Shown: positions 44,470 through 56,525, numbered from the stretch's first letter. The stretch: DNA of 64,000 nucleotides from Nymphaea colorata (GCF_008831285.2 NC_045139.1:26828412-26892411); one strand, 5' to 3'. The notes: generated by a model from the letters alone, not told the origin. Program-made: numbers and translations.

Positions 44470-44960
44470 TTGGTCAATATTGTAATTTTGGAGTTGAAAA
44501 TGGATACAAGTTAAAGATATGGATTCCAAATATGGATTTGAAAATCGAATGGCTGAAATCTAAACTTAGATCTGGATAAAAAAGTCAGAATGGATCTTGA
44601 ATCATAGATTTGAATTTGAAAATTGAATTTGGATTTAGAATTATGGATTGGATCTAAATCTCATATTCGGATCTGGATTCGGATAGAAGCATGACATTGG
44701 ATTTGAGGCTCGGTGTTGGAACTTAAAGTAGAAATTTCGATTTGGAACTAGATATATGGATCTGGTTTGGATCTAGAGTTGGATGTGGATCCATATTTGG
44801 ATCTAGAAATCTGTTTTAGATTGAAAACAGGGATTCGGGACTGGATTCGGATCTAGTGATTTGTTTTGGATTTAAAGCTAGATTTGGATCCGAAACTACA
44901 TCTAAGGATCAGTTTTGGATTGGATATAGATTTGGATAATTTTTGGACTGGATTTGAATC
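44470..44960. repeat. Degenerate GGATTTGGATCT word array
   Basis: For about 490 bases the sequence is made of variants of ggatttggatct, gaatttggattt and ggatctggattc. A similar array in the opposite sense lies at 36240-36660. The period is irregular (6-12 bases). It looks like an expanded and decayed short repeat. Confidence 0.6.
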
Positions 44961-47410
44961 TGATATATAAAATATGCCTAAATTGGGTTGGGCTTGAGTA
45001 CAAAGTCCAAAATTAGATCCCGTGAGTCACAAATAAAGCTGCCGATCAAATCACAGGAAGAGTTGATCAAAGTCAAGGGAAATTGAAGCAATTGAGGCAA
45101 AAAATGAAATCTGTTGTAAATTCATTATAAAATGTTTGAAAAATAATAAATGTAGACTTTTGAAAATTAAGGGCGATTACAATTAACAATTAAACCGTTT
45201 CATGCAATACCTAAATTGAAGAAATGAGGAAAATGGTCACTAGCAATTGTTTAGTGTTTTCGGTTTAATTTTATTTGGTTTAGTTAGCTCTATCTAATTT
45301 CTTGTACTTATATACTAAAGTAATGTTTAGGATTACATGATGAAATTTTCTTTTACGATAAAATTTCAGTGTACTTTAGATCTTTACCTCAATTAGTTCA
45401 TTTTGGACGATTAATACTTGTGCATTTATTTGATGAACCATGAGCATTCACTATTGTGGTGATTAACCATGAAATTTATGGTGCTAATTTTACTGACAAT
45501 TGTGGATCACTAAGGACCATGCACCTAAAAGCATGTCATGCTATTTCTATAGGTATGTGGTTTTTTCTTAATCATTGGATAGGCAAATTGAAGTTCATCT
45601 AATGTGCAATCGCAGTTTATAGTGGTGATATATGGCATCCACAACTGAGCCACGACTCATATGTTAGGGATTACCTTCTACATCATAAATCTACGTGTAA
45701 CGCCTCGATTTTTTTGTCTTCATTTTTTTTTTCAACAAAAGAAATTGAGGTGTGATGACACAACAATCGAAATAGAGCTACACACGTTGAAATGACAATG
45801 GGGTGAATAATTCATTTATGCACTAAAATCAGCTCATACAAAAGGACTTCATATTTATCAGCGATTTTCATGAAAGGTTGCTACCAAAGTTCAAACATCG
45901 ATGTCTAAACAAAAACAAGACATCAATAAAATAGAAACATGAGACGTCAGAACTACACTCAAAATTTCTCTAATAGGATGTGAGCTGAGCCATTCGATAA
46001 ACCTGTTGCCTTGGGTCCACCAAACCTAAAAAAGGAAAACAATAGAAAGCTAAACCTTCATAGTATGATGACAAACCAGATAAATTCTTAATTGTCTGTG
46101 GTGTTGGCTCAAATCAGGAGTCCAACATACAGAAAAACATAATCATTTCAACATAATGATGCATAAAAGCATTCTCATATACTGTCTTTGTAGTCCCTTG
46201 CATATACTATAATATGTACAGATTACTCAATAAGCACAATCAACACACATGTTAATTATATTCAATTCATTCAGATTCATTTAATCCACATTCGATTCAT
46301 TTAATTGACCATTTTTTTGGGTGCAAAACATGTGTGTGTATACTACGGGAGACCTTCAGCTGAGAGACAACTCCCATGCTGACCCGAAACAATACGGATC
46401 TACCCTGTAATTGTAGAGAAATCTATTATGAAATTGTGTATTCCAAAGGTAGTTGCTCAGCCTCTCCTACAACACCCAAGTTGGAAAGAAGGGAGCCCAA
46501 CGCTCCAAGCACAACACACACATACAATGATATCTTGAGGCCATGCACCACCTACACTATAAGTAGGTGAGACCATTGGTGAGGGCAAGATGTATTCCAA
46601 ACCTATTGCCATAAACCCACTGACCTTAGATCAATTAATCATTTTTTTTTAATTTATTATTATAAAAACACATTCTCATTAGGCTTGTCTAGTGCATGAG
46701 GTTGCTTCACTTTAAAAGTGCAACCAAATCCCAAACCGTCTTTATAAAGAGGTTGGACATTCAATCTATTAGCTGGCCAAATCACACTCTATGAGTATCT
46801 CTATCGGTTTAGTTCAAAAAATCAAATCACTTTACAATGGCAATGCTAAAAACAATCTCATAACAATAATAACAATCAAACCATAACAATCACTCCATAC
46901 ATAAATTTCTGCAACTGCCCAATTGCTTAATGCATCTTGAATTTAGCAGGTCCCATATATTTTAAGGAATGCTTATCAAATTTTGTAGTTTTTGCAGATT
47001 TCACAAAGCATATTGCTATGCGCTTGGAAAATTTAGGATTCAATGAGGACTCCAACTAACCTTCATGAGCATCGTGGAGGAGCCAGAAATTTTTGGCTGT
47101 GGGGTATTAGTAGATAGTATTTAAAAATCATAAGGGGCAAATTAAAATTAAAAATCAAATTTCAATTGACTAACAACTTCACCTTGTAAAATAACCGAAG
47201 TGTATAAGCAGAATAAAATTGTTATGAGTGGTAGGAGTTATATTCTAACTACTTTTCCACAACATTCTACCCCCACATAAAGAAATGTTCACAGGTACTA
47301 CAATGAAAAGAAAGAATAATAGACATAGCATTAGACAAACAATCATTTCTTTTATGAGTAAAATATTGGTCATATGCACTTAATATGAGCTTATGGTCAC
47401 ACTTAAGTAC
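44961..47410. other. Intergenic, possible LTR start and MITE piece
   Basis: TGTAACGCCTCGATTTTT at 45696 resembles the start of many plant gypsy LTRs, but no matching end or second copy was found. At about 47070 the phrase ggagccagaaatttttgg resembles the end of the hAT-like MITE at 49572. No gene is supported. Confidence 0.4.
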
Positions 47411-47530
47411 CTGCTGGTTGAAGCTGTCCATGAGAGATGAATTCTCTACAGTTAAAGACTTGGCCAATGTCCTTGAGGTATCTAAAGCCCGGTGGAGAGA
47501 GAACTTTTCTTGGGTCAAATCCTCTATATG
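47411..47530 (-). pseudogene. Isolated BLISTER-like coiled-coil exon
   Basis: On the minus strand a 120-bp exon is bounded by a TTTTGCAG acceptor and an CAG|GTACTT donor, both intact. It encodes HIEDLTQEKFSLHRALDTSR followed by TLAKSLTVENSSLMDSFNQQ, 40 residues forming a charged coiled coil. It closely resembles the coiled-coil region of plant BLISTER-type proteins, which work with Polycomb factors, as I recall their sequence. No other exon of such a gene was found within several kilobases on this strand, so this is probably a gene fragment. A real gene with very long introns cannot be ruled out. Confidence 0.5.
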
Positions 47531-47569
47531 CTGCAAAAGAGGGAGAGAACTAAGAAGTTTATGCAAGTA

Positions 47570-48265
47570 AGAACAGTATATTAAAATTAATTCAAAATTT
47601 TGACTTCGGCACTATAACCATATTGTGTTTAATTTATAGTAAATACAAAAAATAGCAAAAAACCAAGGGTGATTAAAGACCAGGCAATTTTGGTTGGTGA
47701 TAAAATTGATTAGAAATACTAGAATTTGGATGCATTCTAGCTCACTTTCCTCCAAGCTGAAAAGCTTTAGATATTTAAGATAGGCATCAACTCATGGAAT
47801 TCAGCATCCACCAAATTTAAAAACCAAAAAGAGGGGCAACTAATCACCTGAAGTTGTTGAACCATATAGAACCCTATATTCAAGCACGGGCTGGATCAAT
47901 GGCCAACTATTGCAACCTTGAAATCAATCATTCCATCACCGGAGGACGTTAAATCACATAGAATCAAATATGCATGGATAAAATGGATGCTACAACCAAG
48001 TTTCGCAACCTAAAAGAGAACTCAATAACCAGAGAAAGTTGAATTACATAGTATGTAAGGACAAGCTCAGTCACAGACCAAACATAACACAGACTAGTTG
48101 GAGTTGCAACAATGTAATCTATGAACCGGCAAATGGAGAGCATGTGGTCAGCGGCTTCAAACAGACTGCTAACTAAAACAACTCATACTTACACCAGACT
48201 CTTCGAGAAAAGCTTTTGGAAACACTAGAGAAAACTACTTGAAAAAAGAAAAATAAATTCAAGGA
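47570..48265. other. Non-coding, upstream of the isolated exon
   Basis: AT-rich with no recognised exon. It could be intron if the BLISTER-like exon belongs to a live gene. Confidence 0.35.
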
Positions 48266-48299
48266 GGTATACAAAATCATAAGGGACAAACTGAAACTA

Positions 48300-48760
48300 A
48301 AAATCAACAATCAAAAGGAGTAGCTGAATTCTCCAAAACAGTAATTAGAAAGAAAACATCAAAATCAAACTTATCATACAAATAAGAAGAAGAAGAAGAG
48401 AAACTTACCGAGTGAGTGAATGTCCATGGACCATCACCCTTTGGTTTGGCCCTTGTTGCCTCATCAATGATCAGTTGTCCCTTGATTTCACTACCAAGTG
48501 CCCACAAACCCCAAAATTAGTAATCAAAAGGGGCAAATTAAACTCCCCAAACAATAAGCAGAAAATTTAAATAGAAACGCCAAATCAAACTTATCACACG
48601 AAGAACTAAGAAGAAGAAGAAGAGAGAGAGAGAGTATGAGGGAGAGAGCCGAGCATCCATTGGCCATCGCCCTTTGGCCCCTGTGAACTTGTCTGTGAGA
48701 CTGTGACTTCCTTGATTTCACTGCTAACTGCCTAGTGCCCACAGCTAGAGACCCCACATC
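48300..48760. repeat. Tandem duplication, unit about 235-240 bp
   Basis: 48300-48515 and 48528-48760 share the order aatcaaaagg, aatcaaacttatca, aagaagaagaagag, ccatcaccctttgg or ccatcgccctttgg, ccttgatttcact and agtgcccaca. They are head to tail and clearly diverged. ORFs on the minus strand (48304-48507, 48524-48826) lie one in each copy, show Ser/Leu runs from the gaa repeats and have no domain. Confidence 0.7.
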
Positions 48761-49571
48761 GTACAGCCACACCAATGAGTAATGACTATTAATGAAATAC
48801 GATGAAGCAAGTATATCAACCATCAAGATTCAAGAATAACTAAAGACTCTAAACAGAATATAAGATTTAATAGGAAATGATTCAAAAAACTCACTATTCA
48901 AGAAGAAGAAGAAGCACTCACGTCTCACGTTCTCACCACCACTCCACAGGTCTATGACTCTATCAAGAAGCAATCATTTGGGGCATGGGTGCAAACATTC
49001 ACCCGACTCGGCAGCGTGGCTAGCGAGAGACAACGCTGGAGTCGAACGGTCTCTGATGAACGATGGATCAACCGTCGCAGAGGGAAAGGATACCATTTTC
49101 GTAAATGCCCTAATAATCCCTTCCCCCTTTATGATTTGGTGACTGGTTTGGCGGGAAACAAATACTTCCGACTTTGAGAGTTTTAGACTTTTAAGCCGCT
49201 GACTTTGAAGGGCTTTACTTTCGGTTTCAAACTCTGGAGCCACTGTGCACTGTGGGGCCCCAACCCAAGTCTGGCATGGGCAACACATGCCGTTGGACTT
49301 GGGTGGAGTTCTTTTCCAATGGGAGTTTAATGCCCACGCCAGCCCACACGTATCTCCGCTATTGATTAGGATGCTCAATAGCAACATCAAAGCCTAGGAG
49401 CAAAGAAGAGACTTTACCTTCTTGGCATCAGTATGAGGTTGGACTAGAGGACAATGACCTTTGCCTAATTAACCTACTTCTCAGTAACTTCACGAGAGTC
49501 AAATGAATTGGGGTGGAGGGGGTTGCAGTCCTCTCCATATTCTTCCTCCACATTTTATGCATCTTAAAGAA
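48761..49571. other. Intergenic, possible leader of a minus-strand gene
   Basis: The 138-residue minus-strand frame 48974-49390 is opposed by two plus-strand frames in the same DNA and has no domain. The composition is more balanced than its surroundings, as in a promoter or leader, but this is not decisive. Confidence 0.3.
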
Positions 49572-49755
49572 TAGGGGAGGAGCTAGAAATTTTTCACCAA
49601 GTGGGCCGAATTAAAGTTTTTAAATTTTTATTAGAGCCGAAATATCAGTTTCAAAAAATTTATATAAAACAAGTAAAATTTTTTAAAATTGACATGTAAA
49701 TTAAAAAAAAAAATTGAAGTAGGGTCCATGGGGACCCTACCTTGGCTCTGCCCTT
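49572..49755. mobile_element. hAT-like MITE, 184 bp
   Basis: The left end TAGGGGAGGAGCTAG and the right end CTTGGCTCTGCCCTTG are inverted matches of the widespread plant CAGGGGCGGAGCCAG terminus. The flanking 8-mers ttaaagaa and ctgaagaa are a plausible decayed target duplication. The interior is A/T-rich and non-coding. Confidence 0.6.
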
Positions 49756-49759
49756 GCTG

Positions 49760-50840
49760 AAGAATAGTCATAGTAGATTGAGTAGCAATTTTGGTTCTCC
49801 ATTTAGCATACTTGACTCAGTCCAACAATGCATGATAAGGGTCCAATAATGCATTGAACAACAGTTTTAGAGGATGCCTTGATCATAAAGGTTTTCCTTC
49901 CTAGCAGAAGAAAATTTTAGAGATGGCATATCTCCCCATAAAACTTCACGGGATGAGAAAATGTAGGCGTAATCTAGCCTGCCTTTACCCTGGGCACCCA
50001 CAAGGGTAACAACTGCAGTAGATGCAAAGAGGTAGCACATACTGCAATTCAGGAAGAAGAGTTGCTTTCTACCTGACCTCCTTAATCTCCATTTGTGGCT
50101 CGGTACTATCTCCTTCCATAGCCTCACTAGAGACGATGGTTGCCCACAACCTCTGGGGCCTCTGAAGACCGCCTAGCTCCATTCTTTGTTCAACAACCTC
50201 CATATCTTTAGGAGATGAGAAGGGGATCCGTCGCTCCCCACACTCCATACTTCGTTCTGCCTTGGTGCAGCACACTCCACTTTCGTCCTTGCCAAAATTG
50301 AGAGGATTAGAAGGAGAGAAGCCCATCTAGGCGACCTTCCCATTCACCAAACCCTGGCACACTACAGGACACGCTCTCTCTCTCTTCACAGTTGATCCCT
50401 TCGATGAAGTTACCAACTATCCTAATCTCAAGATAATAGACAAAAAGAGAACAAGTCTCGTATTTCTTATTCAGCCAAAAAAAGAGAAAAAAACAGGAGT
50501 AATGAAAGCCATGGAGAAAATTAATAGCTATTAGCAGTACTGCTGAAAATGATTCAAATATGGCTGTGGCTGCTAGTACCAGTAAAGTAGTGAAATTATC
50601 TCTATTTCCTTTGTTCAAGAACTTATTATTTCCCAGTTGTTACAGGGAATTGCTTTATTATAGGAAATAAGGCAATTCCAGTTGAGCACATTGCGTAGGT
50701 GTTAATGAAAACCCGTGCCATTCCCTGGCCGTATAGTCTTCAACTTTCACTGAACACTTCATCACGAAAAAAAAAAAAAAAAATTTAAAGACTGCATCTC
50801 TTGTCCATAACCAAGCAAAATAGCTTTTGAACCTTTCAGC
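49760..50840. other. Intergenic with unrecognised minus-strand ORFs
   Basis: Minus-strand frames 50326-50069 (85 residues, with a Glu/Met-rich SSEAMEGDSTEPQMEIKEVR end) and 50127-49867 follow each other in different phases. They could be pieces of a decayed gene. No domain or splice-supported start was recognised. An A-tract lies at 50767-50783. Confidence 0.3.
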
Positions 50841-50842
50841 TC

Positions 50843-51368
50843 CTAATTTAAGCTGATGGAATAGACGGGCTGCTTGGTAGGGTAGAAGAGGCCCCAGTTT
50901 TGCTCGATGCCAGCAGACTTCTGGTCCTCATTGAATAGAGCAAACACAAAAATCTCCATGGGCCCCGGCCTCTTTGGCGTGCCCTGTGCATCACCAGGTT
51001 TTGGTTATAGGTCTGAGCATTCCCTATGGTAGTGACAGTCGGGTCGCCTCCAGCCCATGGCCACCCACTCTCGGACACCTGGATGGGAACACCGGCGGCA
51101 CCAGCTCTCTCCATTGCCGAATAGACAGAATCTACCATGGCATCAAACAGATTTGTATATGCCAGCCCATTGTTAGGGTCTGTGACCACAACTCGGTTAG
51201 CGGTGAAGAGCGCATAGTCAAGTTGTATGGCCTGGCGGTTGCCCACATAGCTGAAGTATGGGTACACATTGACCATGAGAGGGGCGCCGGTGCTGGCTAG
51301 GAATTGGACGATAGGACCCATGATGGGAGCGGCTTGATGGGAAAATGAACCTTGAGAGGGAGGATACG
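50843..51368 (-). pseudogene. GH17 exon 2, C-terminal part
   Basis: After the insertion point the frame resumes as PPSQGSFSHQAAPIMGPIVQF. It continues through VNVYPYFSYVGN and the acid/base region QVSESGWPWAGG with its catalytic glutamate, to YNQNLVMH. There a deletion shifts the frame. The last 45 codons ([20 protein letters not shown], then [11 protein letters not shown]) read in another phase to the TAG at 50843-50845. Confidence 0.9.
51364..51368. repeat. Target-site duplication ATACG, left copy
   Basis: ATACG directly before the copia LTR is repeated at 56817-56821. Joining the flanks at this point restores the glucanase reading order, which confirms the integration site. Confidence 0.95.
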
Positions 51369-51653
51369 TATTGGAGAGGAAAATCAGCCAACTAATTTTC
51401 AGGAATCAAGGATATCTTTCCTTCTATCACAGGATTGTGATTTGGAGAGGAAAATCAGCCAACTGATTTTCAGGAATCAATGATATCTTCTATCACAGGA
51501 TTGTGATCTTTCAAATCCCAAAATTCGTGGGATCTGTACATACCTGTAAAACTTGTATAAATACTTCATCATAGACGTAATGAAAATTATCTCTTTTGGC
51601 CCCTTCTTCTTCCTCGTTTCTTTTTCTCTCTTCTCATGATGTCTTTTTCTTCA
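51369..51653 (+). repeat. 5' LTR of nested copia
   Basis: 285 bp, TATTGGAGAGG...TTCTTCA. It contains an internal tandem duplication, with units 51371-51441 and 51442-51507 sharing ttggagaggaaaatcagcc and ending tcacaggattgtgat. A TATAAATA box lies at 51556-51563. Confidence 0.95.
51556..51563 (+). promoter_or_regulatory. TATA box of nested copia LTR
   Basis: TATAAATA, also present at 56720-56727 in the 3' LTR. It lies downstream of the duplicated U3 unit, so the duplicated unit is placed where LTR enhancers normally sit. Confidence 0.6.
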
Positions 51654-51665
51654 TGGTATAAGAGC
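51654..51665 (+). promoter_or_regulatory. Primer binding site of nested copia
   Basis: TGGTATAAGAGC follows the LTR end directly. It differs by one base from the standard copia initiator-Met site TGGTATCAGAGC. Confidence 0.9.
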
Positions 51666-51719
51666 CTGAAAGAAGAGGAGAGAAAAGAGATCGCTTACCC
51701 TGTTGCCATTCTTAGAAAA

Positions 51720-52030
51720 GGAATCCTACATCGTCGAACGCACGCTCGAGCGCTCCTGCGATCTCATCCGCTCGCTCGAACGCTCTGCACCCGCTTCTCG
51801 TTCCGTGAGGATTCTGCCTTTTTCGCTTGAAGGCTCTCCGCTCGAACTCGAGCGCCGGGCACGAGGCCCTCGCTTCCCGTCTGCTTCGCTCGAAGGTTCT
51901 CCGCTCGAACTCGAGCGCCGGGCACGAAGCCCCCGCTTCCCGTCTGCTCCTGCTTGCCGCTCGAGCCTCCTGCTCGAGCGTTCTTCCTACTCGAGCGTCA
52001 TCTACTCGCTCGAAGCTCCGCATTCATCTC
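51720..52030 (+). repeat. GC-rich CTCGAGCG-repeated leader with a 63-bp tandem duplication
   Basis: The leader is packed with CGCTCGAACGCTC, GCTCGAGCG and ACTCGAGCG words. A unit starting cgcttgaaggctctccgctc at 51824 is repeated at 51887 as cgctcgaaggttctccgctc, exactly 63 bases on. The frames through it (for example 51703-52047 and 51712-52023) are by-products of the repeat. Confidence 0.8.
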
Positions 52031-52215
52031 CCAAATCTGCTGGTTGAGAGGGAGACCATCCGTCTAGCTCACTGACCGGCTCGTGGACTCTTGAAATCAG
52101 AGGTCACAACCCGTAAGTGTGCATTTTTATCATTGCAAGAAGGATTCAATTCAGGTTGGATCTGAAGTTCTGTGCACCGTATTAATTTTTCTTGCGCATT
52201 CGATATTCTTTGACT

Positions 52216-54252
52216 ATGGCGACAACTCCTCTTGTTGATCGGACTGATATTTCTGGTGATCAGAATGAGTCACCTTTCGTCATGCACCATTCTGATAATC
52301 CTGGTGCTATTTTAGTGACCAATCCCCTTGTTGGAGACAACTATTCCACATGGCGACGGGCAATGAAAATGGCCCTGAATGCCAAGAACAAGTTCGGATT
52401 TGTTGATGGTTCTATTTCAAAACCCGCAACCATTAGCTCGGATTACATGCCATGGGTTCGCTGTAATGACTTGGTTCTTTCATGGATTCTTAACTCATTA
52501 TCCAAAGAGATAGCAAATAGTGTCATCTATGCCAGTGAAGCTCACGAGGTTTGGATTGATCTTCAAGAACGTTTCTCTCAAGGTAACGCTGCTCGTATTT
52601 ATCAATTAAAGAAGATGATATCTGATTTACGTCAAGAACAAAATTCATTGGCTGTCTACTTCACTACACTTAAAACTTTTTGGGATGAACTTGGATCTTA
52701 TTCAACTGTGTCTGCATATACTTGTGGTGCGTTTAAAGAATTTCATTCATGTCAAGATCATGAAAAAGTTTATCAGTTTCTAATGGGATAGAATGAAAGT
52801 TTTAGCAATCTGCGAAGTCAGATTCTTGCTATCGATCCTCTACCCAACATTAATAGGGTATATGCTATGCTGCTTCAAGAAGAGACTCAACGACTTCTTA
52901 CACCACGAATGTCTGGATCCAATAACATAGATCTTGCAGCTAGGTCTTCTCCTACATCATATACCAAACGGAATCTGGCGAGGATGCCTAATGCTACTCG
53001 CAATCGTCCTCGACCAAAATGTGATCATTGTGGAATGCTTGGGCATATAAAATCTCGATGTTATGTGCTTCATGGTTATCCTCCAAATCATCCTAAGGCT
53101 GCAGGTTCAATTGGTGATTCATCTAAAATTGAAAAAGCGCAACAGGGAGGAACATCGGCAAACAACGTAAAAGTCAGTGCTGTTTTGTCACAACTTACCG
53201 AAGAACAGGTCAGTCAATTGACATCTTGGTTAAATGTTGATGCTTCACCGGCTGTTGCTAATCTAGCAGGTAAACAATCATTCTCAACTCATTTTCCTTG
53301 GATTATAGATACCGGAGCCTCAGACCATATGACCCCTCATTTCCATTTGCTTTATAATATTAAAATTCTACCAAAACATCGTGTGATTAACCTACCCAAT
53401 GGACATCAAACACTAGTCTCTATTACTGGAACAATTTACCTTTCAGCCAATATTCAGCTTACTGATGTCTTATATATTCATGATTTTAAATACAATTTAT
53501 TATCAATTCCAAAGTTCACCAAGACCACTAATTGTATTGCTGTTTTTCTTCCAACCTGTTGTGCTTTCCAGGACCCTTTGTCGAGGAAGCTGATTGGAGT
53601 GGGTAACTTGAGCGGTGGACTTTACCATCTTCTTCTTCCAACTACTTCACATGCTTTGTTTGCTTCTCCTAGTAATAAGACAGCTCATATATGGCATATG
53701 AGACTTGGACATCCTTCATTTGATAAGTCTTTTTCATTGAATGAAAACATTTCTATTTCCAAGCATGATTCTCCTTGTGATGCATGTCTTAAAGCTAAAT
53801 TCACTCGTTTACCATTTCCAACTAGTACTAGTAGAGCAAGTGATCCGTTCGGCTTAATTCATTGTGATATTTGGGGAGGATATGCCACACCGTCTCACAC
53901 GGGCGCACATTACTTCCTCACAATCGTAGATGATTTTACTCGATCAACTTGGGTTTTCTTAATGAGGTTCAAATCTGAAACTTTTTCTTGTTTAACTCGT
54001 TTTTGTGCCATGGTGTTTACTCAATTCAATACTCATGTGAAATGTGTTCGGAGTGATAATGGTGCTGAATTTACAGCTCATAATATGCAATCATATTTTC
54101 ATAAGCATGGCATAGAACATCAAACCTCATGTGTTGGAACTCCTCAACAAAATGGACGTATTGAGAGGAAGCATCGTCATCTACTAGAGGTGGCACGAGC
54201 ACTTAGATTTCAAGCAAATTTCCCAGTCACTTTTTGGGTGAATGTATTTTGA
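52216..54252 (+). pseudogene. Nested copia gag-protease-integrase
   Basis: From the ATG at 52216 (MATTPLVDRTDIS) the frame has a Retrotran_gag_3-type N-terminus (NPLVGDNYSTWRRAMKMAL) and the UBN2-like region. It also has a zinc knuckle, CDHCGMLGHIKSRC, at about 53020-53060, and the protease site WIIDTGASDHMT at about 53299-53334. The pre-integrase zinc region follows (WHMRLGH...CDACLKAK). The integrase core carries its acidic residues in HCDIWGG, RSDNGAEF and GRIERKHRH. A single in-frame TAG at 52789-52791 interrupts gag, and a one-base deletion near 54235-54240 ends the frame before reverse transcriptase. Confidence 0.95.
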
Positions 54253-56525
54253 CAGTAACTTTTTTAATTAACAGAATGCCGTCAACTCTTTTGAATGACA
54301 AGTCTCCATTTGAACTTCTTTTTCATAAAAAACCCAATTATGAAGATTTGCGTGTTTTTGGATGCTTGTGTTATGTCAAAAATTTAAACCCAATGCATAA
54401 GTTTTCATCACGTGCACACAAATGTGTTTTTGTTGTATATCCTCACAATCAGAAAGGGTATCGTGTCTATGATTTGGATACCAAACAAATTTTTACAAGT
54501 AGAGATATATCTTTTTTTGAGGATAATTTTCCATTTTTAACCGAACAATGCCATACCAATGATTTGAACAATGTTGTTTTACCTCACCCTCAAGCAGATT
54601 ACATTGGAGAGAAATATATGTCATCGTGTGAGAATGGTGTTCCAACAAATTCCTCCCCGTTATCACCCATTCAACATCACGATTCCATCAACAATGACCA
54701 AAATCTTCCAATCTCTCATGTTTCAGATCATCGGCCTATGTCAGATGATCCACCTCCTTCAGACTCACTTGCTCTACGCAAATCTAGTCGTACTCGTCAT
54801 TCACCATCATATCTTCAAGACTATGTGTGTTCCAATGTGATGGTTATAAGTTCACCGTCTAAGCAACCTACTTCAACTAAGCGATCCTCAGGTACACGTT
54901 ATCCCATACATAATTATTTACTTGTTCACAAGTTCTCTAAATCCCATTATGCTTTTTTAACCTCTATCATGAGTGATGTTGAACCTAGCTCGTATGCGGA
55001 AGCGGTTAAGCATCAACATTGGCGAAATGCTATGACTAATGAGATTCAGGCTCTTGAACAAAACAGTACATGGTCTATTACTACTTTACCTCCAAACAAA
55101 AATCCAATTGGCTGTCGTTGGGTTTATAAGATAAAACGACGATCAGATGGAAGTATTGAACGCTACAAAGCCAGATTTGTTGCTAAAGGGTACACTCAAC
55201 TAGAGGGCCTTGATTATCATGAGATATTTGCTCCAGTTGCAAAGTTAACAACCATGCACACACTTCTTGCTCTTGCTTCTATTCAAGGATGGTACTTATA
55301 TCAAATGGATGTGAGTAATGCATTTCTACATGGAGACTTACATGAGGAAATATACATGACCATTCCTCCAGGCCTTCTGCGTGAGGGGGAGTATTCAAGT
55401 AATAAAGTGTGTCGCCTTCATAAGTCTCTGTATGGACTCAAGCAAGCGTCACGTAACTGGTTTCACAAGCTGCTATCTGCACTTAAAGGCACTGGTTTCA
55501 TTCAATCATCAGCTGACAACACTCTCTTTACTTGGAAACATGAAAAACAATTTATTGTTATTCTTGTCTATGTTGATGATCTTAGCATTGCAGGAAATGA
55601 TGAACCAGGAATTGCTTTGGTTAAGCAATATTTACATTCGAAATTTCACATTAAGGACTTGGGAATACTTAAGTATTTTCTTGGCATAGAAGTTGCAAGA
55701 GCGCCATCGGGAATATTTCTAAGTCAAAGAAAATATATCGTGGATATTTTAAAGGATGCAGGTTTGATGGGAGCCAAGCCTATGGACTTTCCAATGGAGC
55801 AAAAATTGCGATTAACTCCAAATGATGGTATTCCACTGAAAGATCCAGCTAAATACAGGAGGTTAGTCGGAAGATTGATTTATTTAACCATTACTCGTCC
55901 AGACATAATGTATTCAGTGCAAGTTCTCAGTCAGTTTATGCAATTGCCACGAACGACACACTATGAAGCAGCACTTAGAGTATTGAAGTATTTGAAGGCT
56001 TCACCAGCAAAAGGAATATTTTTATCATCATCAAGTGAAAAACAATTGAGGGCTTACTGTGACTCAGATTGGGCAAGCTGTCCTACCACTCGTAAATCAG
56101 TAAGTGGATATATTGTGTTTTTGGGGAATAGTCCTATCTCTTGGAAGTCAAAGAAGCAATCTACTATTGCGAAATCTTCAACTGAAGCAGAATACCGAGC
56201 AATGACTTTAACAACTTGTGAAGTTGTTTGGTTAAAAGCCTTATTGAATGACTTGGGGTGGAGTCATGATAAACCAGTCAATTTATATTGCGACAATCAA
56301 GCAGCTTTGCATATTTCAGCAAATCCAGTCTTTCATGAAAGAACGAAATACATAGAGCTAGATTGTCACTTTGTAAAAGAAAAAATTCAGCAAGGAATAA
56401 TTCGGGCTCATCATGTATCATCTTGTCTGCAACTAGCAGATATTTTCACTAAACCATTGGGGAGAGACGTTTTTCAAACCTTAAGAACCAAGTTGGGTGT
56501 TTCAGATTTGCACACACCAACTTGA
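54234..56525 (+). pseudogene. Nested copia integrase C-terminus, reverse transcriptase and RNase H
   Basis: This 763-residue frame is open throughout. It begins in the integrase C-terminal region (INRMPSTLL). Reverse transcriptase follows at about residues 270-510, with RYKARFVAKGYTQ, QMDVSNAFLHGDL, YGLKQASRNW and the catalytic LVYVDDLSIAGN. RNase H follows from about residue 600 (YCDSDWASC, STEAEYRA, LYCDNQAALH) and ends ADIFTKPLGRDVF. It copies element RNA into DNA in particles. It would need the upstream frame for translation, so it is not expressed as a normal polyprotein unless the shift is bypassed. RT-RNase H itself shows no lesion. Confidence 0.95.

Noticed and set aside
45696-46660. 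Solo gypsy LTR starting TGTAACGCCTCG
   Set aside because: Only a plausible start was seen. No matching end, target duplication or second copy exists in the window.
51636-52075. Ser/Arg-rich ORFs with repeated LERRARGPRFPSA units
   Set aside because: They are read through the CTCGAGCG leader repeats of the copia element, on both strands equally.
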